Both the position numbers and the translations under genes were made by a program. This document shows positions 1 to 7,112 of a stretch of 14,066 bases of DNA, piece after piece. The notes beneath the pieces were generated by a model. It was not told the origin of the DNA. It saw only the letters and a list, made by a program, of their open reading frames with translations, and ran no database searches. Within the stretch, counting starts at the first letter, position 1; each line of letters starts with the position of its first letter. The DNA comes from Planctomycetaceae bacterium. GTDB lineage: Bacteria; Planctomycetota; Planctomycetia; Pirellulales; Pirellulaceae. Where the stretch lies: NCBI GenBank assembly GCA_018658605.1, contig JABHUV010000148.1, forward strand, positions 1-14,066. The letters run 5' to 3'.

Positions 1-1173
1 CGCAACGTCGACTGGTTTTACCAACGGACGGTCCTTGGCGGTGATACGCCAGATTCTTCCATGCACATGGTCACGCCTTTCGTCACGAAAATCGACTTCG
101 CCATGTTGAATAATCGGATTGTACCAATCGGCGATATAAATGGCTCCATCGGGACCCATTTTTACATCTATTGGTCTGAAAGCTTGGTGACTTGATTTGA
201 TCAATTCCTCAACTTGTTTAGACCGGTATCCAGATTTATCCTCAGTTACCTCAAATCGGCAAACTCTATTTGCCCTAAAATCGTTGGCGACCATCGTACC
301 GCGCCAACTCTGAGGCAAGTGCCGACCGCTGAGAATTTCTAATCCACAATGCTTGGGGCTTCCCGGATTCAATCCCATCAAGCGACGTGGCTCCCCTGGT
401 GAAGCCACAAATACAGCGCCAGGAAAAACATAGTTGATTCCTTCGCCCCCGGCGCCATCCGTTGCGAAGGATTGTCCCCAGGCATCAAAATGGTGACCCC
501 AGGGATTCACTAACCCTTTGCACACCACCTCCAGTTGCATCGATTCTGGACGGAATCGCCAAATTCCTCCCCCCAAGAGTCGCTTAACGCCATAGGGCGT
601 TTCAATATGACTGTGAATATAGATGGATTGATTCATATATAACCAACCATCTGGACCCCAACGCAATGTATGCAAAAGGTGGTGGGTATCCTCAGAGCCA
701 AAACCGGAAAGGACAACGCGTTGTTTGTCGGAGCGGCCATCACCATCGATGTCTTGGAAATGCAGTAAATCGGTACTGTTGGCCACGTAACAACCGCCAT
801 CACCGGGTACGACGCCAGTTGGAATCAATAATCCATCAGCGAACACACTAGTCTTCTCGGCCACGCCATCCCCGTCGACATCCTCCACGATGATTATTTT
901 GTCGCTCGCCTTTTCACCCGGCTTAATATGAGGATATGACTCACTAGCAGCTATCCACAAACGTCCGCGCGAGTCAAAATTCATTTGGATCGGCTTCGCC
1001 ATTCGCGGATCAGATGCGTATAAATTAGCCTCGAATCCTTCCGGAACAATAAAAGACTTCAATTCCACGAGAGGATCAACACTCGGTATTTCCTTCAAGC
1101 CGCGTTGCCCAACACATGTCAACACAAAGCAAACTGTCATCGCGATAGCCGCGAGGCCGTTACCCACTCTCAT
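1..1173 (-). CDS. PVC-type heme-binding CxxCH / membrane-bound dehydrogenase family protein (N-terminal part, cut by window edge)
   Basis: The reading frame is open from an ATG at 1173 to the window edge without a stop, giving 391 residues. Residues 1-22 form a hydrophobic export signal; V-L-T-C20 is a weak, non-ideal lipobox, so the protein is either secreted or possibly a lipoprotein. The rest matches the N-terminal beta-propeller of the planctomycete/verrucomicrobial dehydrogenase family (TIGR02604-like): RWGPDGWLYMNQ at about 171-182, PIDVKMGPDGAIYIADWYNP at 334-353 and DERRDHVHGRIWR at 364-376. Two Asp-rich loops, DVDGDG (98-103) and DIDGDG (141-146), look like calcium-binding turns. Family members usually continue into HEAT-like repeats and a C-terminal c-type heme site (CxxCH); those parts would lie left of the window and are not seen. 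An AGGA ribosome site sits 10 nt before the ATG. The gene follows the SGNH-like gene by 73 bp, probably in one operon. The substrate is unknown; sugar or alcohol oxidation is a family-level guess. Confidence 0.92.
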   Translation of the reverse strand, partial: MRVGNGLAAIAMTVCFVLTCVGQRGLKEIPSVDPLVELKSFIVPEGFEANLYASDPRMAKPIQMNFDSRGRLWIAASESYPHIKPGEKASDKIIIVEDVDGDGVAEKTSVFADGLLIPTGVVPGDGGCYVANSTDLLHFQDIDGDGRSDKQRVVLSGFGSEDTHHLLHTLRWGPDGWLYMNQSIYIHSHIETPYGVKRLLGGGIWRFRPESMQLEVVCKGLVNPWGHHFDAWGQSFATDGAGGEGINYVFPGAVFVASPGEPRRLMGLNPGSPKHCGLEILSGRHLPQSWRGTMVANDFRANRVCRFEVTEDKSGYRSKQVEELIKSSHQAFRPIDVKMGPDGAIYIADWYNPIIQHGEVDFRDERRDHVHGRIWRITAKDRPLVKPVDVA

Positions 1174-1246
1174 AAGCTTCTTTTCCTACAAATTTATAAC
1201 ACCTGACCTGATATATAAAAGCATCTTCACCCAAACCAGTTGCAAT

Positions 1247-2485
1247 TCAACTTCTACGAATTTCGACACGGTATGAACTGGAACTTCGAATCGTCTGAAT
1301 CCTTTTCTCGTAACCATCAACAATGGGATCATACTGCGGGACTTCCACAGCGTTATTTCCCTGTTCATGTTTCCGAAACAGGAATAGATACGTTTCGTTT
1401 TGCGGACGATGGCGATGAAAAAACATCATGTTCTTTTCCGCGGTCAGTTGATACGTTTGACTAATAGCCGATTGCAGAAATGACGTTGACATCGATACGC
1501 CAGCTTTCAACTGACTGGCACTGGCCCGCAGCACTTGGGTCTCATCAATATAGATACCATATTTGCCCGGCCGTAAATTTGAAAATCGTAGCCGGAGCTG
1601 CCGGGAATCAGCTCGATTATTCCGGCCGTCGGTGGCCAAATCCACCGCTCCGATTCGTTTGGGCGTCATCACAAAGCTGACGTTATCAGCTGTGGCTGCG
1701 TAATTGGCAATACCAACGTTTGTTCCATGCTTTTCAACCACGCTGAAGATCGTCTTCGGTAAAGCCAATCCATCCGCTATTAGCCGTGCCAGGAATTGAT
1801 ACCCCACGGACGTAACGTGGATTCCATCGTTGGTTAATCCCGCATGATCAGGCAATACTCTCCAAGATTTGGGTTGCAACTCTTTTTCGACCGTTGGCTT
1901 TGCGGCAATCCCACGCGGCGATAAATGTATGATGGGTAGATTTTGTGCCGCTGCTAGGGAATCGACCGCGTCAATATACAACCTTAATTTCGCGTTGTAA
2001 GCCGTGGGGTCAGGTAGTGGAGAACCCAAATTCTCGTAATACCGCGGGGTTAGTAGCACAATTACAGTATCCGGGGATTTCAACGCATCCAAAAGAGTTT
2101 GATACCCAGCCACGAATCGATCTAATCCCGCCAGGCCGGCGTGCGCCTCGTTGGCGCCATAACTAACAATGATAACTGACGGTTGCGCTAGCGCCATATC
2201 TCGCTGCAAACGCTCAAATCCCTGTGCAACAGTGCCGAACACCGCTCGACTTTCGCCCCATACATTATCACCACTCCATCCCAGATTTCGAAAAGTCACG
2301 TTCGAAACACGGCTTGCAATTTCCTGCTCTAAATGCCCGTAGTTCTGCATCCGTTCAACAAATGTCCCACCCAAGAACACTACCCGGTCTCCGGATTTGA
2401 CGAGCGGATTTGCCTGTACTGTTAACCCGTTATAAATTAGGCTTGCAAAACAAATGTACATCAATAATCGAGTTGCGGGGAACAA
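1247..2485 (-). CDS. Exported SGNH/GDSL-hydrolase-like protein lacking the usual catalytic Ser (TTG start)
   Basis: The protein has 412 residues. Residues 1-25 form a signal peptide with likely cleavage at VQA-N, so it acts outside the cytoplasm. The SGNH blocks are visible: block I is FLGGTFVERMQ (37-47), block II RNLGWSGD (66-73), block III GANE (110-113) and block V DGIH (220-223). The serine of the usual GDS motif is replaced, because residues 39-41 read G-G-T. The Gly, Asn and Asp/His positions of the other blocks are kept. The C-terminal region (about 360-392, LFRKHEQGNNAVEVPQYDP) is a conserved tail that I associate with planctomycete proteins fused to or preceding PVC-type dehydrogenases. 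The start is TTG at 2483-2485: AGAGG lies 8 nt upstream and an in-frame TAG shortly before it. The alternative ATG at 2461 has no ribosome site and would shorten the signal peptide. It is first in an operon with the dehydrogenase gene. It may be a carbohydrate esterase or a non-catalytic partner. Confidence 0.9.
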   Translation of the reverse strand: MFPATRLLMYICFASLIYNGLTVQANPLVKSGDRVVFLGGTFVERMQNYGHLEQEIASRVSNVTFRNLGWSGDNVWGESRAVFGTVAQGFERLQRDMALAQPSVIIVSYGANEAHAGLAGLDRFVAGYQTLLDALKSPDTVIVLLTPRYYENLGSPLPDPTAYNAKLRLYIDAVDSLAAAQNLPIIHLSPRGIAAKPTVEKELQPKSWRVLPDHAGLTNDGIHVTSVGYQFLARLIADGLALPKTIFSVVEKHGTNVGIANYAATADNVSFVMTPKRIGAVDLATDGRNNRADSRQLRLRFSNLRPGKYGIYIDETQVLRASASQLKAGVSMSTSFLQSAISQTYQLTAEKNMMFFHRHRPQNETYLFLFRKHEQGNNAVEVPQYDPIVDGYEKRIQTIRSSSSYRVEIRRS

Positions 2486-2493
2486 TGCTTTTA

Positions 2494-2498
2494 CCTCT
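2494..2498 (-). promoter_or_regulatory. Shine-Dalgarno AGAGG deciding the TTG start of the SGNH-like gene
   Basis: On the minus strand AGAGG ends 8 nt before the TTG at 2483-2485. The only nearby in-frame ATG (2459-2461) has no purine-rich sequence at a usable distance. This favours TTG initiation and the full-length signal peptide. Confidence 0.6.
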
Positions 2499-2567
2499 TT
2501 GATTAAACGCTACTATTGTGAACCGAACCGTAATATTTCACCCACGGGTCCAATCACCCATGCGGAA

Positions 2568-2573
2568 ATTATA
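2568..2573 (-). promoter_or_regulatory. Putative -10 box (TATAAT) for the SGNH-like/dehydrogenase operon
   Basis: A perfect TATAAT lies on the minus strand about 80 bp before the TTG start. No good TTGACA-like -35 box is found at 16-18 bp, so an activator or a relaxed -35 would be needed. The call is inferred from sequence only. Confidence 0.4.
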
Positions 2574-2687
2574 ACAGATTTCGTTTGTCATAACTGTGCC
2601 CCATCATGCCGGATAAAAAGAATCGTTATTAACGTTATCAGGAGTTTCCGGTTCGCATGGCCCGACGAATTTTATCGAGTGGATCGG

Positions 2688-2718
2688 TTGTGTATTTGTT
2701 ATTGCATTGTGTTATAAT
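2688..2718 (+). promoter_or_regulatory. Putative promoter for the 2805-6592 gene cluster (TATAAT at 2713-2718)
   Basis: A perfect TATAAT lies 86 bp before the ATG at 2805. The best -35 candidate is TTGTGT at 2688-2693, with a long 19-bp spacer. Transcription would start near 2725 and give an untranslated leader of about 80 nt containing the stem-loops at 2726-2767. Confidence 0.4.
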
Positions 2719-2725
2719 TGTGTCC

Positions 2726-2767
2726 GTGCCGATGAAATCTCCATTGGTTTCATACTGAAACCGGCAC
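2726..2767 (+). promoter_or_regulatory. Foldable 5' leader with competing stems (possible regulatory RNA element)
   Basis: The outer arms GTGCCG (2726-2731) and CGGCAC (2762-2767) are perfectly complementary. Inside them two hairpins compete: ATGAAA (2732-2737) with TTTCAT (2748-2753), or GGTTTC (2746-2751) with GAAACC (2757-2762). They share TTTC and so exclude one another, and the second also uses the first bases of the outer right arm. The element would be the start of the leader RNA if the TATAAT at 2713 is used. No known riboswitch class is recognised. Confidence 0.25.
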
Positions 2768-2804
2768 AAGAGTCCGCCAACTTTTCCAATTAGGGAACCA
2801 CAAC

Positions 2805-3968
2805 ATGTATTCGCAGATCGCAACCAGGTATTTTTGTCGACTATTGTGTATAGGGTTTATTGCGGTGCTATATAATCCAATGCAGGCCGCCGCCACTGAA
2901 ATCGACGAATTGACTGCGACAATTCGGAATATTGGCCCCAAGGGTTCAGGGCACATCGCGGCGCAACAAGCCTGGAAACAATTAGCATCACAACCTGCAT
3001 CCAAACTCCCTGACGTCCTTGCTGGATATAAGGGCGCTAATGAACTTGCCACTAACTGGTTACGAGGCGCAGTGGATGCCATTGCACAGGCCGCCCTCAA
3101 TCGATCCAACTCGCTGCCGGAGAAGGAACTTCAGGCGTTCATCATTGAACACAATAACGCCCCGCTTGCACGACTTACAGCGTACGAATGGCTATTACGT
3201 GTAAATCCTCAGGTCAAAGCATCATTGCTACCCCATTTTCTCAACGACAGCTCGCTTGAGTTGCGCCGCGACGCCGTTAACTCATTGCTGCAAAAGGCTA
3301 AATTAACAGCAACAAAAGAACAACCTAAAACGGCTATTGAAGCCTATCAAAAGGCCTTAAACCATGCTCGCGATCTAGATCAAATAGATGAGGCAACGAA
3401 ACAAATTACTGATTTGGGCGGTCAAGTCGATTTACCGCGGCATTTTGGATTTTTACTCGACTGGCAAGTGATTGCACCGTTCGATAACACCAATAAAAAA
3501 GGGCTCGACGTTATTTACTCACCTGAGAAGCATCTAAATGGTTCGATTGACTCGGATGCTGCCCATGAGGGAAAACTGCCTAATCTGTTCTGGAAAAATA
3601 CTAGCACTAAGGAACGATTCGGAATTGTCGATCTCAACGGTATCTATACGGACAAGTACAAGGGTGCCATCGCTTACGCATATACAACTTTTGAAAGTTC
3701 CTCCGCCAAGAACGTTCAACTACGACTCGGTTGCGTTAACGCCAATAAAATATGGCTTAACGGAACACTGCTAACTCGTAATAACGTTTACCATGCGAAT
3801 ATGATGATCGACCAATACATCGTCGATGCGTCTATAAATAAAGGCACTAACTATATTCTTCTGAAGATCGCACAAAATGAACAGGAAGAGGAATGGGCCC
3901 AACGCTGGCAATTTCAACTGCGGGTTTGTGATACCAACGGCACCGCTGTTCTCGCAAATAATCGATAA
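2805..3968 (+). CDS. Exported planctomycete protein: helical region plus C-terminal beta-sandwich domain, function unknown
   Basis: The protein has 387 residues. Residues 1-30 form a signal peptide ending near QAAA-T, so it is exported. Residues about 31-205 are alpha-helical with a HEAT/TPR-like feel, for example LARLTAYEWLLRVNP and TAIEAYQKALNHARDLD. Residues about 215-376 look like a jelly-roll or sugar-binding beta-sandwich: DWQVIAPFDN (219-228), VQLRLGCVNANKIWLNG (304-320), YHANMMIDQYIV (329-340) and NYILLKIAQNEQEEEWAQRW (349-368). I recognise this combination as recurring in planctomycete hypothetical proteins but know no function. The fold would suit binding of a glycan or a partner protein at the cell surface; that is inference. 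ATG 2805 is preceded by AGGGA about 8 nt upstream. It is first in a rightward cluster, with the beta-propeller gene starting 50 bp downstream. Confidence 0.88.
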   Translation: MYSQIATRYFCRLLCIGFIAVLYNPMQAAATEIDELTATIRNIGPKGSGHIAAQQAWKQLASQPASKLPDVLAGYKGANELATNWLRGAVDAIAQAALNRSNSLPEKELQAFIIEHNNAPLARLTAYEWLLRVNPQVKASLLPHFLNDSSLELRRDAVNSLLQKAKLTATKEQPKTAIEAYQKALNHARDLDQIDEATKQITDLGGQVDLPRHFGFLLDWQVIAPFDNTNKKGLDVIYSPEKHLNGSIDSDAAHEGKLPNLFWKNTSTKERFGIVDLNGIYTDKYKGAIAYAYTTFESSSAKNVQLRLGCVNANKIWLNGTLLTRNNVYHANMMIDQYIVDASINKGTNYILLKIAQNEQEEEWAQRWQFQLRVCDTNGTAVLANNR

Positions 3969-4018
3969 CCCACCATTACATCGAAGTTAATACCACGAAC
4001 TATTACCCCCCAAATATA

Positions 4019-5272
4019 ATGAATATTTTAAGAAACAAGCGATTAAAACTATCGGTAGTCACTACCCTTCTGTTGACTATTTCATCCCAAGTGCAAGCGG
4101 ACGATTGGAGCGGCTTTAGGGGCCCGCAAGGAAACCCGGTTTCTAGCGGCCAACTACCTTTAGAGTGGGACGTTAAAAAAGGAGTCAATATTGGCTGGAA
4201 ATCGGACATCCCTGGACGTGGCGTATCCGGGCCAATCGTTGTTGGGAATCGTGTATTTGTTACCGCCAGCGGTGGTGTCACCCAACAACGTCTCTATGTA
4301 CTATGCTTCGACGTAACCTCTGGCAAACAGCTGTGGCGACGCGACTTTTGGGCTACCGGCCGTACCTTCAGTCACCCAACGAGCGCTAATGCGGCGCCTA
4401 CCCCCGTGTCGGATGGCAAACTTCTATTCGCCTTCTATTCGTCCAACGACCTAATCTGCCTAGACCTCGAAGGAAATCTTAAGTGGTTTCGCGGTCTAGC
4501 ACGTGACTATCCAAAAGCTGGCAATGATGTTGGAATGGCGGCATCGCCTGTTGTTGCGGGTAACGTCGTTATAGTACAAATCGAGAACCAGGGCGACTCC
4601 TTTGCATGCGCTGTCGATAAAAACAGCGGACTAGAAGTTTGGCGTAAAAAACGCGATCCGCGCGCCAACTGGTCGTCACCAACAACGTACACCCACGCCA
4701 GTGGAGCACCTACGGTCATTCTTCAGTCCGCTTCGGGTTTGGCGGCCTTTGACGCGGACACTGGTGCGAACGTTTGGGATCTAGGACTTTCCTGTGGTAC
4801 GGTCTCCTCACCTCTTGTCGTCAACAACACGTTATACGTGACCTCTGGTGGTATCACGAAACTTAATCTAAACACTTCCTCCGGGAAACCTGAGGTTATC
4901 TGGGCGGTCAATAAGCTAAACGCCAATGGCGCCAGTCCCGTCGTACTCGAGGACAATTTCTACACACTAGCGGGTGCCATCGCGAAAGGCGCAAATTCCA
5001 ATACGGGTGAAATTCTGTGGCAGCTCCGGCTCAAAGGACGATTTTGGGCCACACCGATACTGACTGATAAGCATCTCTACTTTATTAATCAAGATGGATT
5101 AGTACAAATCGTCGAACTCGAAGGTACCGGCGAATCGCAGACGGCAAATATTGTTTCGGTCATAGACATGGGTGCGTCCATACTGGGAACGCCCGCCGCG
5201 GCGGGAAACGCGTTGTTCATTCGTAGTGACAATTATCTATGGAAAGTCACCAATACTACTAACAGCGAATAA
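4019..5272 (+). CDS. Exported PQQ-like / BamB-like beta-propeller repeat protein
   Basis: The protein has 417 residues. Residues 1-27 are a signal peptide with cleavage at VQA-D. The mature part starts DDWSGFRGPQGNPVSS, the typical opening of planctomycete PQQ-binding-like beta-propeller proteins. Blade signatures with the closing Trp recur: SGKQLWRRDF (101-110), EGNLKWFRGL (151-160), SGLEVWRKKR (203-212), TGANVWDLGL (248-257) and TGEILWQLRL (329-338). These suggest seven or eight blades, of which five are clear by eye. Nothing shows that PQQ is actually bound; many family members act as protein-interaction scaffolds or of unknown role outside the cell. ATG 4019 follows a C-rich, AT-rich stretch with no ribosome-binding site, so initiation may depend on coupling to the upstream gene (50 bp gap) or on a leader-independent mode. 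aroA follows after 30 bp. Confidence 0.92.
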   Translation: MNILRNKRLKLSVVTTLLLTISSQVQADDWSGFRGPQGNPVSSGQLPLEWDVKKGVNIGWKSDIPGRGVSGPIVVGNRVFVTASGGVTQQRLYVLCFDVTSGKQLWRRDFWATGRTFSHPTSANAAPTPVSDGKLLFAFYSSNDLICLDLEGNLKWFRGLARDYPKAGNDVGMAASPVVAGNVVIVQIENQGDSFACAVDKNSGLEVWRKKRDPRANWSSPTTYTHASGAPTVILQSASGLAAFDADTGANVWDLGLSCGTVSSPLVVNNTLYVTSGGITKLNLNTSSGKPEVIWAVNKLNANGASPVVLEDNFYTLAGAIAKGANSNTGEILWQLRLKGRFWATPILTDKHLYFINQDGLVQIVELEGTGESQTANIVSVIDMGASILGTPAAAGNALFIRSDNYLWKVTNTTNSE

Positions 5273-5302
5273 CCGTGCGGATCTTCTAGAAAGCGATTCC
5301 AC

Positions 5303-6592
5303 TTGAATAAGATGTTTCACTGCCAAGCTTGCACCCAACCGGTATCAGGCGAAATTTGTCCTCCAGGTTCAAAATCGATTACCAACCGTGCACTAGTTTG
5401 TGCTGCGCTTGCCAATGGGACGTCCACATTAAGACACGTGTTAGAATGTGATGACACTCAAGTCATGGTCGACGCACTCCAAACACTCGGACTATCAATC
5501 GACTGGCGCAAAGATATCAACATGCTCACGATTCAGGGATGTGGGGGCCAGGTACCCGTTACATCCGCAAATCTGTCAGTTGCCAATAGCGGCACAACAA
5601 TCCGGTTCCTCACGTCAATCCTCGCTAGCATGCAGGGGGAATTCACCCTCGACGGTGTACCCCGCATGAGACAGCGACCTATTCACGATCTTGTGCGCGC
5701 GTTGATTGAACTAGGCGCTACCGTCCACTGTGCCCCCAACGGATGCCCACCCGTATCCGTATCCGCAAACGGTTTTTTACGAGACGATTGCCAAATATCG
5801 GGAAATATCTCCAGCCAATTCCTGAGTGGCCTTATCCTCGCAATCGGAAATTGCTCACGCGACATTAACCTTCATTTAACAGGAACGCTCGTTTCGCAGC
5901 CATATATTGATATGACGATCGCTGTACTCGCCAAGTTTGGGCGTATCGTCATTCATAACCAAGATAACGTATATTCTTCCTGTGGCGGACAACCCATGCA
6001 TGGTATTGTCTACGATATTGAGCCAGATGCATCGGCAGCAAGTTACTTTTTTGCCGCAGCCGCTGTTACCGGCGGCGACGTCATGGTAACCGGTTTATCA
6101 AAAGACTCCATCCAAGGAGACATCGGTTTCTGTAATGCGTTGGAACAAATGGGGTGTGAGATTGAATACGGCGCGGATTTTATCCGCGTTTACGGAGGCA
6201 AACTGCGAGGAATCGATATCGATATGAATACGATAAGCGACACAGTATTAACCCTTGCTGTGGTTGCGCTATTTGCCATAGGCCCGACGAATATCAGAAA
6301 TGTACGACACATTCGTGACAAGGAAACTGACCGGATTACTGACTTGGCACGTGAACTAAGACGATTAGGCGCAACCGTCGAAGAATTTGACGATGGCATG
6401 ACGATTACACCAAGCAGCTATTCCGGAGCCGTTATTGAAACTTATGATGACCACCGCATGGCGATGAGCTTCGCCGTCGCTGGACTACGAATTCCCGACG
6501 TTGTAATCAACGACCCTGAGTGCTGCAATAAAACCTATCCCAACTTCTTCGCCGATCTATCGGGGTTAATTGCAGTCGATAAGATGCCTTAG
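5303..6592 (+). CDS. aroA: 3-phosphoshikimate 1-carboxyvinyltransferase (EPSP synthase)
   Basis: This cytoplasmic enzyme joins phosphoenolpyruvate to shikimate-3-phosphate in the sixth step of the shikimate pathway. The length of 429 residues is normal for the family. Key sites are present: PGSKSITNRAL (21-31, with Lys24 and Arg29), NSGTTIR (95-101), RMRQRPIHDL (121-130), SSQ (170-172), Asp313, RDKETDR (338-344, with Lys340 and Glu341), DDHR (382-385) and NKTYPNFF (409-416, Lys410). All expected substrate-binding residues that I can place are intact. The start is uncertain: TTG 5303 has a weak AGAAAG 9 nt upstream, while ATG 5312 (426 residues) is a better codon without a clear ribosome site; both leave the domain whole. 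It lies 30 bp after the beta-propeller gene on the same strand, an odd setting for a housekeeping biosynthetic gene. The next gene is convergent. Confidence 0.97.
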   Translation: MNKMFHCQACTQPVSGEICPPGSKSITNRALVCAALANGTSTLRHVLECDDTQVMVDALQTLGLSIDWRKDINMLTIQGCGGQVPVTSANLSVANSGTTIRFLTSILASMQGEFTLDGVPRMRQRPIHDLVRALIELGATVHCAPNGCPPVSVSANGFLRDDCQISGNISSQFLSGLILAIGNCSRDINLHLTGTLVSQPYIDMTIAVLAKFGRIVIHNQDNVYSSCGGQPMHGIVYDIEPDASAASYFFAAAAVTGGDVMVTGLSKDSIQGDIGFCNALEQMGCEIEYGADFIRVYGGKLRGIDIDMNTISDTVLTLAVVALFAIGPTNIRNVRHIRDKETDRITDLARELRRLGATVEEFDDGMTITPSSYSGAVIETYDDHRMAMSFAVAGLRIPDVVINDPECCNKTYPNFFADLSGLIAVDKMP

Positions 6593-6641
6593 TAACATCA
6601 GCGACCCTACAATACAACTTTATCATAAGATCGCTTTACAG

Positions 6642-6875
6642 CTATTTAGGTTTGCCTAGATTATTGTCGGCTTTATCAATCAACTGATCAACACGTGACA
6701 AAACCGCGTCACTACAGTCGTCGTCCGCTGGCGTAAACACGTCCAGTGCGTCCCCGGCCAAAAAATCTCCACCGCAATGATTACAGACCATTTCACGCCC
6801 TAAATATTCAACTCGTACTTGTAGCTTCCGGCCACACGTAGGGCATTCCTTCACAAAATATGTGGTTTGAGGCAT
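6642..6875 (-). CDS. Small free-standing zinc-ribbon protein (two CxxC knuckles)
   Basis: The protein has 77 residues and no signal peptide, so it is probably cytoplasmic. CPTCG (Cys11, Cys14) and CNHCG (Cys31, Cys34) form a four-cysteine zinc ribbon with a 16-residue spacer. The block CPTCGRKLQVRVEYLGREM resembles a zinc-ribbon module that I associate with planctomycetes, where it often precedes other domains such as signalling domains. Here nothing is fused: the remaining about 40 residues are acidic, with an amphipathic helix (VLSRVDQLIDKAD). It is possibly a nucleic-acid- or protein-binding adaptor; the function is unknown. ATG 6875 has AAGGA 7-8 nt upstream, a good ribosome site. It is convergent to aroA (49 bp between stops) and has its own candidate promoter. 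Confidence 0.85.
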   Translation of the reverse strand: MPQTTYFVKECPTCGRKLQVRVEYLGREMVCNHCGGDFLAGDALDVFTPADDDCSDAVLSRVDQLIDKADNNLGKPK

Positions 6876-6989
6876 TTAAAATTCCTTTTTCCAAAACAAC
6901 GCAGCGGCAATCGAAATATCGAACCACTCCAGGCTGCATCACCGAAATACTGAAAAATACCATGTGCGCCAATTTAAGGTCGAGCGTCG

Positions 6990-7018
6990 ATTTTATATAT
7001 AAAACGCACGCACTACAA
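6990..7018 (-). promoter_or_regulatory. Putative sigma70-type promoter of the zinc-ribbon gene
   Basis: On the minus strand TTGTAG (7013-7018) and TAAAAT (6990-6995) are spaced by 17 bp. The predicted start near 6983 leaves a leader of about 107 nt. The spacer and -10 overlap a perfect 14-bp AT palindrome (6991-7004), which would also read as promoter-like on the other strand. Confidence 0.4.
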
Positions 7019-7046
7019 GGACCACGTACTGCGACTTCAACAAATT

Positions 7047-7062
7047 CGTGACTTGAATCACA
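7047..7062. promoter_or_regulatory. CRP/FNR-like palindrome upstream of the zinc-ribbon promoter
   Basis: CGTGA-CTTGAA-TCACA matches the E. coli CRP half-site pair TGTGA-N6-TCACA at 9 of 10 positions. Its centre (7054.5) is about 71 bp upstream of the start predicted from the promoter at 6990-7018, a spacing used by class I CRP-type activators. It is unknown whether a regulator of this specificity exists in the organism. Confidence 0.3.
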
Positions 7063-7085
7063 TAGCGACAAGACAGAACAAATCA

Positions 7086-7107
7086 CGCTAATTGCTATTA
7101 TTTAGCG
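7086..7107 (-). terminator. Weak hairpin after the membrane glycosylation operon
   Basis: CGCTAA and TTAGCG pair around a 10-nt loop, starting just past the stop codon at 7113-7115, and are followed on the minus strand by a T-rich but interrupted tract (TGATTTGTTCTGTCTTG). The stem is only 6 bp, so it is a weak terminator at best. Confidence 0.25.
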
Positions 7108-7112
7108 AAGTT

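Larger units (their letters stand above)
2486..2804. other. Divergent intergenic control region (319 bp)
   Basis: This region separates the leftward SGNH-like/dehydrogenase operon from the rightward exported-protein/aroA cluster. I see no convincing gene in it; the short open frames crossing it have no recognisable protein character. It contains two outward-facing copies of the decamer TGTTATAATT (2567-2576 minus strand, 2710-2719 plus strand), each holding a perfect TATAAT. It also contains a foldable leader at 2726-2767. Between the -10 boxes there are about 140 bp, enough for shared regulator binding. Confidence 0.6.

Noticed and set aside
6593..6641. Convergent gap after aroA, checked for a terminator
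   Set aside because: No stem of useful length or T tract was found.
6991..7004. Perfect palindrome TTTTATATATAAAA taken as a possible operator
   Set aside because: A pure A/T palindrome is common by chance. It is better explained as the spacer and -10 part of the zinc-ribbon gene promoter.
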